Below, in pieces: positions 1 to 10,000 of a DNA stretch of 64,000 nucleotides (positions within the stretch are counted from its first letter, which is position 1; every line of letters begins with the position of its first letter). The notes under the pieces are model-generated. The model saw only the letters and a program-made list of their open reading frames with translations. It was not told where the DNA came from and searched no databases. The stretch lies in the NCBI GenBank assembly GCA_964020975.1, contig OZ026625.1:15594917-15658916 (forward strand), written 5' to 3'. A program made the translations under genes and the position numbers. Source of the stretch: Hermodice carunculata. Lineage: Eukaryota; Annelida; Polychaeta; Eunicida; Amphinomidae.

Positions 1-665
1 GTTTGATATTGATGGCCATGCCTACAGCATTATGTGCTATAGGAGTCAAAATATTATAATCTTGCGATCACTGTAGCATCCTTAATTTTTGATGGATCCC
101 TACGAATTCGGATGAGATTGTGGAGGTCAAAATCTTGGTTGCATATGACACAAGTGGCACCACCTATAATTTGACAAAAATGATGAGCCTCGATGTGTTG
201 GAAGATAGAAATTCCGTATCTCAAAAAATAATTGTATTAGATGCCAAATTTAAAGGATGTTTAGATCATGTCCAATGTTAATAAGTTATATGATATCAGT
301 GAGCATTTTTGCATAGGTCACCAAGGGGGGTAAAATTGAAAGAGTGGATTTTGTGATGACAGGGTCCAGCTTGGACATCTATGGCAAAGAGGACTGATAC
401 TGCAGATCAAAATTGCACTTGAGAACATTGTACATAAAACTGTACTTGGTGAGCTGCTTTTTGTGTCACCATGACCCAATTATTATGTACTTCAGCATTT
501 TCCCAAGTCTGTGGTTTTTCTTCAATAACTTGAAAAGTTGTTGTCTGATTTGAACAAACACACCATGTATGAATAGCTGGATGCAAGGTGCATATCTTGA
601 ATTTATATTATTGTAATACATTAGGAGTCAGCAGAGCACTAGGACCATGGACCTCTTGTTTCGCA
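1..665 (+). repeat. Dispersed repeat family A, copy 1
   Basis: Aligns by eye with 23104-23800. Shared blocks include GTGGCACCACCTATAATTTG (154 here, 23400 there), the CATGTCCAATG stretch, AGCTTGGACATC/AGTTTGGACATC, and an end reading CCATGGACCTCTTGT. It carries an extra unaligned stretch at about 385-610. No coding sequence or terminal repeats are visible, and the left end is cut by the window. It lies in the intron upstream of the first visible STXBP exon. Confidence 0.7.
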
Positions 666-991
666 TGTATATGCTCACTGACTTGCAGATCACATCTGAT
701 ACAGTGGATCTGTTATCATGTATAATCTAACTTGTTTGCTGTGTGACACATACTTGCATATCAATATATAAATACATGCATGTATTTATGTATGTATGCA
801 TGCATTAATGTGTTTCATGGTAAGTTATCAATATATATTCACTGTTAATAAGATCATAACAATACATGTAGTTCCCAGGTATTTTTGAGTTTTGTTAAAC
901 ATGCTAAAGCATGTGAAATAGGGCGTGGTACAGATCAGCAAGAGCTGACCATATCAATTTTGATACTCTTTTTTTTTTTTTTTTTTTGTAG
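666..991. other. Intron sequence before first visible exon
   Basis: Holds short ATGTATGTATGCATGC-type alternating stretches near 770-805 and the T-rich acceptor tract at 969-987. I see no upstream STXBP exon in positions 1-991; the expected preceding block with DRGFDP is absent. Confidence 0.6.
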
Positions 992-1099
992 GTATGAGAA
1001 CACAAGTGGCTCTGAGCCAGTTGAAAAGGAAGTGCTGCTGGATGAGAATGATGAATTGTGGGAAGAACTCCGCCATCAGCACATTGCTGTAGTGTCTCA
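992..1099 (+). CDS. STXBP1: STXBP exon a (first in window)
   Basis: Encodes residues 1-35 of the visible part ([18 protein letters not shown] onward) plus two bases of a split Gln codon. The acceptor is a long T-run ending in TAG at 989-991 and the donor is GTAAGT at 1100. The first base completes a codon from the upstream exon, so this is an internal exon. The ATG near 885 lies in the intron and is not a start. Confidence 0.95.
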
Positions 1100-4000
1100 G
1101 TAAGTTCCTTTCGTAATATATTTTTTGCTGTGTATTCCCAGCTGGAATTTTTAGCTCTGCTGATTGTGTCCAGCAATCTAGATATCATAGCATACCAGCC
1201 AATCACCAGTTTCCTGGTAAGCAGACTGAAACAAAGGGGAATTTCATGTACTTTTGTTCGCGATTAACTGTACAAGCTAAAATAAAATAGACAAGCCCCC
1301 CAAAAAAGAAGCTTCTTGGCTTTGTAAATAAATGTATGGAGCACAGGGTAAAGTAAGACTGCAGAGTTGAAACTTTGTTTGGCTCATGTTTCAATGTTAT
1401 TAGTAAAGTAAGAGAGGAATGAATGCGTTGATGCATACAGGTACATGCCTCTGCTTAAAGGAAACAGTCGTGATTGAGGACTGTACACAGGATAGAACTG
1501 AATGTCTCATTGTCTTTATTGGCTTTCAATACAAGTGTTCTGTTCATACTGGGAAATAAGTTTTGTTTCCATGTTGTTGAACCCCATTTAACTGACATTC
1601 AAAACATGAAAGACTGTGATCAGAGTGGATCCGGTCAATGGGCAATGTCTTTCACTCTACAGTGAAACCTATACATACCGAACACCCTTGGGACCGGAAA
1701 AAAGTGTTCAGTATAGTGAGGTGCTCGGTATAGGGAGGTTTGGTACCATTGAAAGTATACATTTGGGACCAAGAAATGGTGTTCAGTATACGGAGGTGTT
1801 CGGTTAGGTTTTGCAGTATTTTCCAGACCAGAGGGCCAACTTTTAAAATGGATTTACCCTGAAGACGCGACTTCAGTGTGTCACTTCACTCAAGGAGCAT
1901 TATAATAAGAATGATAAACTTTTATTTAATGGGAATGGTCTGTTTTGCAGGCAAGTGACAAGGAAACTGAAGGAGTTTGCTGAGGAGAAGAAGATCAAAA
2001 GTCGGGATGAAGGAGGCAAAACGTCTATGAGGGACTTGTCTTCAATGTTGAAGAAGATGCCACAGTACCAGAAGGAGCTGAGCAAATATGCCACGCACTT
2101 GCATCTGGCAGAGGACTGTATGAAACAGTACCAAGGTCATGTGGACAAACTTTGTCGCGTAGAACAGGTATCAGTATAGAGCATTTGTTGTGTATACCTG
2201 TGTTGCTAAATCTTGTAAGCTTTCCAATCAGTTGTCTGTGTGTGAACAAAGACATACTGTTTTTCTCAATATTCTCTTCCTCCCGTCCTTCCTTCGATAT
2301 TATTTCAGATAGTCAGCAGTTTGATAATTTTGCAAATTTTTGTCAAGACAAACAACAAAAGTGATGGATGATAAACAGTTACAGATAGAGTGCCATTCCA
2401 AGTGCAGTCTCTATGTTCGCGCTATGGGTGCATTCCAACGAACAGTGACAGAAAACTGTCTTATTTTAATTATGCAAATTTCAGCCAATACACAATACTG
2501 AAATGTTGAATATCATTACAGCTATTGCAGATACGGATGCCATTGTAACTTTTAGATTATATGTTTGTGCTATTGGCACATCCAATGAACAATAACTGGA
2601 AAGTGTCAGATTTTAATTTATGCATATAACAGCAAATGCGCAAAAGTGAAGGGTTTAAAAATAATGACAATCTTGAAAACTACTATACATGTAGATAAAG
2701 ATGCCATTCTAACTTTAATTTGTGTGTCTGGGCACATTCAATAAAGATTGTCTGTCAACAGCCAGATTTTAATTTTTTGCAAATTTCAGCTAATACACAA
2801 ATTTGAAATGTTGAATAATGATGATAACCTTCAAAACTTGACCAGCTGGAAATGCCAGTCCAATTTCAATTTATGTGTTTGTGCTATGGATACATCCAAT
2901 GAGTAGTCACTGAAATGTCAGAATTTAATTTATACAAATTTCATCCAATATACAAGATTGGAATGTTCAAAAATGATGAATATCTTCATAACTGTTACAG
3001 ATAGAGGTGCCATTCCAACTTTACTTTGTATGTTTGTGATATGGGTGCATCCATGTACCCAGTAACATAAAACTGCCAGATCTTAATGTATGCAGATTTT
3101 GGCCTATACACAAAATTGACATGTTGAATATTGATGACTATCTTGAAACTGTTCCGGTTAGGGGTCCCATTACAACTTCATTTATATGTATGTGCCATGG
3201 CCACATCAAATAGTGATTTGAAACGGTCAGGTTTTGATTTATGCAAATTTCGGCCAGTACACCAAATCAAAGTGTTGATGATGAATACATGTATCTTTAG
3301 GGTTCGAAATTAGTGGGTGTCTAGGTGCCTGGGGCAACTTTATTTCCTTAACTGGTTTCCGTGAGGCAATTTTCTATCTTCATCAGAACATATCATTTTC
3401 ATCAATAGGGGCAACATTAAATACAGTTCCTAGATTCTTCTTCTTCGTGCGGACATGCTGTTTTCATAGCGGTGACAAATATAGCTCTTGTTCATTTATA
3501 TTTGCAACATTTTAAATATCGGCGCTTTTTAATACGATCAACAATTTTCATTTGACGGGAAACTGGGCAACTTGTAAAAATGCTGTGGTTGCCCAGGGGC
3601 AACTTGAAAAAAAAAGTTAATTTCTACCCGTGATCTTCAAAACTATTACATATAGCGCTGTCATTCCAACCTCAATTTATATGCTTGTGCTCTTGAGTGC
3701 ATCCAATAAACATGGAGTAAAAACTGTCAGATTTTTAATTAATGCAAATTTCGGCCAGTGCACAAAACTGAAGTGGTGAATAATGATGAAAATCTTTAAA
3801 ACTATTGTAGATAAAGATGCTATTCCAATTTTAATTTATGTGTTTGGGTTTTGGATACATCCAATAAATAGTGATTGGAAACTGTCACATTTTGATTTAT
3901 GCTCATTCTGGCCAGTACACAAAATTACATTGTTTAAAAAGGATGACTATTTTCAAAACTATTGTAGATAGAGGTGCCATTCTAACTTCAATTTATATGT

Positions 4001-7000
4001 TTGAGCTCTGCATGCACTCGATAATAGTGTAATACTAATTTCAATGACTTTGTTAACCCTTTGAAGGAGAACTAATCCCTGAACAAAAAATTGGATATGC
4101 TTTTGTAGTATTTAGCCTACAGATAAAAATACCGCAAAAATCATATCCTTGGTCCCCGCCACTTCCTAGAAATAAGCATAAAATTAATGTACATTTGGAG
4201 GTTACTTCCACTATCTTTAATGTTTATACAACCATTGTTCCCACAGTGGGACTTGAATGGCTTAGCTGGACTGTGTTTACTGTGTATTGTGATGTGTGTA
4301 TCTCTCTGTTAGTAGGTAGGGATGTTAACATCATTTTAGGGTGTAAAATAGTCCCTCCTGAGGGGAAAAATGTAGTCACAGACTACCTGTCTGTTAAGAC
4401 CGCATGATTATGAGTTCCATGCTGCAAAATTCTTTATTTTATATGACCTTACATCGAGAGACCATCTGCTCTATATTATCACTTTGGATCCATCCTGGGG
4501 ATGGTCTTTGAAATGACGGACTCCTGTATACAGTAGTACAGGGAAATCCAGTTATATGGGCACAAGTATTCTGTGCATCTGCCCACACATCATGCCTGTA
4601 TAACAGACTAGTGCCCAGTAGTGTCTTCTGTATTTGGCCTCCCCTTTAGCCCAGAAGAGTGACCATACAGCAGTTGACCTTTCACTTTGGGTAAATTCAC
4701 AAGGAACCCGGCTCCTTGGACCAACAAATGTGACCACAACAAGCAGTGTTGATGTTCACATGACTACATGCACTAGGTGTACCCGTGTATTTGTCAAGGT
4801 GTTGCTTTACTTTCAAGTAATTCTTTGTTTTCTAGTGTTTCGTATCTTTGTAGCATGCATAATTTTGTACGGTATCCATTTACTTTTCTCAGATTTTTTT
4901 TTGGGGGGGGGGGGGAATAATTGAACTGTGTTGGTGTTACGCCCAATTAAACATGTTCAGCAGGTCTATGAAGCAGTGTTGGGAAAGCTGAGGGGCCAGT
5001 TAGGTTTATCCGTACATTTGTATGACAAGATGACACTTTGTGTTTGTTGTCCCCTGTAGGACTTAGCAATGGGCACAGACAACGACGGAGAGCGGATCAG
5101 GGACCACATGCGCAGCATCGTGCCCATCCTACTGGACCAAAACGTGTCCGCTCTGGACAAGATCCGCATCATTCTCCTATACATTATCCACAAAGGAGGT
5201 AAGCGTGAAATAGCGTCTGGCTCAAAATACTTCCACTTATCTCACTAGACATTGTCCCTAATGGCAAGAAAAAAGAAGTGTGGTTAATTTTTGAGTAATT
5301 TTTTCTTCCGACTCCCACCGATTTGCTAACCTCTGGACATGGAAAATGTCTGGATTCAACAACATTGTGGCTAGGAAGTGAAGGACTGGAGCTTTCTCTG
5401 CCCAAAGTTGGACAAGTTTGAAAAATACAGTTGTATGTGCATTTTGGTGGTGTTTCAGATGTATGCATATAAATAAGCATACAGTCAAACCTGCCCTCAT
5501 GGCTACATGTATGAAGCCACCACCTGTGTGAAGTGGCTACTCAAATATCTCTCCATAAATTTAAAAAAAAAAAAAAATCTTTATTCCAGTGCAGTCTAAA
5601 TGTTGTTCAGGTTCGAAAAACTAACCACATATAAAAAAATTTGTTTGATTCCCTGCCTTCATATATATAGATACAATGATGTAAAGCATGGGTGAAGTTG
5701 TTTGATGATAAGATTGTGTTGTAGGTATATCGGAAGAGAACCTGGCTAAGCTGGTACAGCATGCACAGATACCACTAGAAGACAAGTGTATGATCACCAA
5801 TATGCAGAATCTGGGAGTTCCCATCATTCAGGATGTAAGTGCTTCAATCAAACCATCTGAATGGTCTGGCTGGTCGTCAGCATCTAGATACAAACATAAG
5901 TGATGGGTTTTTTTTAGCTGACTACAGATGCCAGGCTGGGAAAGCTTACGCTATCAGAATTACTGTGGATGGCTGTATACAAGCACATTCCACAGAGGAT
6001 TATGACATAACACCCTCAAAAATGGATAGCACCACAGGTGTCTAAAAATAGATAACCCCACAGGTGGGAGATAAGCTCAAAACTGGTTAAAACTGAAAAA
6101 AAAAAAAATGATCATAATAATTATGTGTATATACATGTGTGTGCTGTTCATGATAACAATCTGATAGAAATGGCATAACCGGTATGAGCTTGGGAAATTT
6201 GAAAAAAATAAAAATAAATGAACAGGTGTGTGGAATGGTAAAAAGCTTTCTAATGATAACCTTTTGATCAAAATAAACATAAATGTGGTCAAAACAATTG
6301 TCCCCACACTAACTGCCGCTTTTTTGGACCTTAATATGTAATCATGGCTGCATGCACAGTGGTGCCACTCTCGTTGCCGACTATTTCGACATAAGGGTTT
6401 GAGATTGGTGTCTTTTTGTTGACCAAGTACTTAATACCCAAAAAGTACATAAGTAGCATGAAAGATTTCAGATACAACTGATACTTCATTTTTACCTTAG
6501 CTGACAAGTCAGGTGAGGTTATAATATGCTCCAGCATCCTGGTCCGTCGGCCTCACAATTCACATCTTCAGCTTCTACTCTGAAACTATCAACCAGATTC
6601 ACTTCAAACTTGGTGCGAATGTACTTTGGGTGGGTCTCTACTAAGTTTGTTCAAGTGGTCATGGTTCAGTGAATTTTAGATTTGAGTTTTTGTTTCTTTG
6701 TAGATCACAATGAAAAGAACCATATAGAATCTTAGCAGTATAAACCATGTTATTCATACAATTGTTGGTGTACCTGGCTCGTAATTAATTAAAATCGTTT
6801 CAAAACATGCTGGACAGTTTTTGATTAAATAAGTCAGAATATATATATGGGAAACAAAAGTTATGCTGGAAAATGTGTCTTCAATTAAAATGATTTTGTC
6901 TTCCATTTTCAATTAGTAGACATTTAAGTGAACGAAAAGAAATTCTCTGATATCCCAATATCAGTATAAGTAAGCTAATAGCATAATACTTGGAATTTGA

Positions 7001-10000
7001 AATGTTGTGCAGTTTTAGTTTTGTGTTAAACCTTACTACAGGAAAGAGATATATATGGATGAATTTTCAGTTACATGTATATTCAGGTGGACCAAAATCA
7101 TTGTTCGCTCCTAGGAGCGCAGAGGGAGAGGCTTATTTTCTGTAGGAGACCAGGCTCCAAAGCATTAATGATCCCAGCATTTGTCAACATATTGAATTCA
7201 CTGACGTGTCACATGTGCGTTGCACGCCATACGTTAACAGTACTAAGTCACACTATTGCCAGGCAGACTGTCACATTGTTGGGTTATTAGACCTACATAT
7301 TCATCCAAACCTTTCATGGACAGTTCAAACATACGTATTCTTGCAGTTTACAGATAATGTTTTAATACAATAACCATGTAGTAAAACAGGTCAGGGGGGC
7401 AATTTGGCACCTCGTGTGTACTCTAGCTGATTAAACCTTGTAATTTAATTAGCATAGGAGACATGGAATAGTAAAGCTAATAGGATTGTTGTTCATGATC
7501 CCTGTGCAGTTGCTGCGAAATCATAAAAAAGAGCAGCTCTTAATGAAGGGTACTTTACCATTTACTCTAGATGATTACACCTTGTATTTTAATCAGGGTG
7601 GACGTCGTAAGGCTGCCCAGCCATACCAACCCTTCAACAGGAAAGAGAGGATCTCGGAGCATACCTACCAGATGTCACGATGGACGCCGTATATTAAAGA
7701 CATCATGGAGGTTAGCAAGTGCTTTCTTAATCTCACGTAGTCGTCTTGGTATTTTGCATCTTGCATTGTGAAGGTGAAGAGGTGCTACGTCAATCTCATT
7801 TTGCCGACATCAAGATAGCTTTGGGAAGCCACGTGTCCGTGGGAAATGGGACCACTTCAAAACCTGCATGTTGTATGAAGGCAATTTTTGATGCTATCCT
7901 GAGGATATATTCCTGTAAGATCTGTGTAGTAGTTAGTATGCATAAAGTATAAAACATGTTTAAGCAAAAATTGTGTTCTTTCTAGAAAACACTGCTGTGT
8001 TTCCAGCTTGGACACATGTATGAATGACTGCTTTATGATTCACTTGTGTGTCGTGTTGTCAGTGGAAACAACCGTGTCCACATTTTGTAACCCACATCAG
8101 TGCGGTATGCGGGTAACAAGCTCCTGGCAACAAAGTCATAAGATGCACGTAGGTGTAGCCAAGCTACATCTACGTGTTCCTTGGGAATTTTTGACATACC
8201 TAATGATTTACTTGCAGGAAAGCATTGAAGATAAGCTGGATGTAAAACGTTTTCCATTCCTATCCGGCGGCTCTAGGTCCCTTATGAGCTCTGCTCCTAT
8301 GAGGTAGGTCACAGTTGTAGTTGTGTCTTAATTATGTCAGACTCTGTGTTTGCACACAGACATTCAGTTTTCATGCTGGGGTCCCCTATCGTACAGTCTT
8401 TCGACCAGTGTCAGCATTCGTCCGCCAACAGTTCACATTTTTGACTTCTCTAAAGCCCACAACCAGATTCATTTGAAAGTTGGTGGAGATGTACTTTGCA
8501 TGGGTCTCTACCAAGTGTGTTCAAGTGGTCGTGGTCTAGTGATTTTTGGACTTTTTTTACCTTATATAGGTTTTAGTTTGGGTTTCCATCCATCGTCCAT
8601 TGTCAACAATTTCACATTTTCAACTTGTTCTCAAAAACTGTCAGCTAGGTTTACTTGAAACCTAATGGAAATTATTGTACTTTAGGTGGGTCTCTACCAA
8701 ATTTGATCAAACGGTCACTTTCCAGTGATTTTTATATTTTTTATTTATGAATTTTTTTGTTCATTTTTTTGCAAAATCTTAAACAATCTTCTCCGAAGCA
8801 GCCAAGCCATACACTTTGAAATTGCACAGGGAATCTTCTGGGGACCCCTAGAGCTTAATTTGTTCACCAGGTGGCACTGTGATTTTTTTAATGACTTGAC
8901 TTGTCAGTCAGTGTGGTTATAGGATGAGGGGTGATCTATCGTCTGATAAACCGCTTGGCCAGTTGCTTCATAATTGTGTGGGGGCAACTCTGGGTACCAC
9001 TAGACCAGGGTGAGATTTATTACACATTGAGTGTCAAGATCAGCTGAGGATTGGCTGTTCACACTGCCCTGATTTTTAATGAATCTTTCAATTTGTGTAC
9101 CTGTCAGTTAATGCATTCCTTCCTATTGTTTACCATGTAAGTCAATGGGGATTATAATAGAAAATCCCATTTTTAAATTCCTCTCCCAAATCCTCATCCC
9201 GTAGAGCAGAGTGGGAGTTATTATGGGTTGAATGTCAAGGCCAGCCGAGGACCGGCCGTTCATTATTCTCCAAAACTGTCACTTAGATTCTTCTGAAACT
9301 CAGTGGAAAAGGAAGCTTGTGGAAGAGCCAAACAAAGCTGTTCACTGAGTGAACATTTTCTGCATCTTTTTAATGATTTTTTCAATTTGGGTACTTAGCA
9401 CATACATTCCCATTGACTACAATGCAAGTCGATGTGGATTCCATCGGTCATTCACATTTTTGACCTTTCCAAAACCATTAATCAAATTCACTTGAAACTT
9501 GACGGGGATGTACCTTGAGTTGATCTCTTCCAGTTTTGCTCAAATGGTCATGCTCCAGTATGATTTTTAGGTTTGTTATGAATTTTTGTGTTCAATATTG
9601 TGGCAAAATCTTCTGCAAAACTGCTCAACCAATTGCTTTGAAATTGCACAGGGACACTTCTGGGGACCCCCAGACCTTAATTTGTTCAACAGCTGGTGCT
9701 GCAACTTTTTCTAATTTTTTAACGTTTTTTTTGTGTGGTCTCCCCATGTTTGACTTCTAAAAACCATCACTTAGATTGTTCTAAAACTTGTTGCAAATGT
9801 AGCTTGTGAGAGGGTTAAACAAAAGTGTTCACTAGCTGGTGATAAGCCGGATTCCTGATTTTTAACGAATTCACAAAGGTGACCTCCATATTGTGCTTAA
9901 GTTCATATGACCACTTCAGTTTGTGCATGCAAGGTCAGCTGAGCACAGGGCTGTCACACAGTTCTTTCTCTTTTTTTGTTTGTTCAACATTATTACAGAT

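Noticed and set aside
885-1103. 72-codon frame including a Met upstream of the first STXBP exon
   Set aside because: It runs through the T-rich acceptor tract; the real exon begins after TAG at 991, with the frame fixed by the Munc18 match.
2378-4030. CRISPR-like or coding tandem repeat
   Set aside because: The monomers are diverged throughout, have no unique spacers and no shared frame; the organism is a eukaryote.
4634-4924. 96-codon frame in an STXBP intron
   Set aside because: Ends in the T9G13 tract and shows no domain; lies within an intron between well-supported exons.
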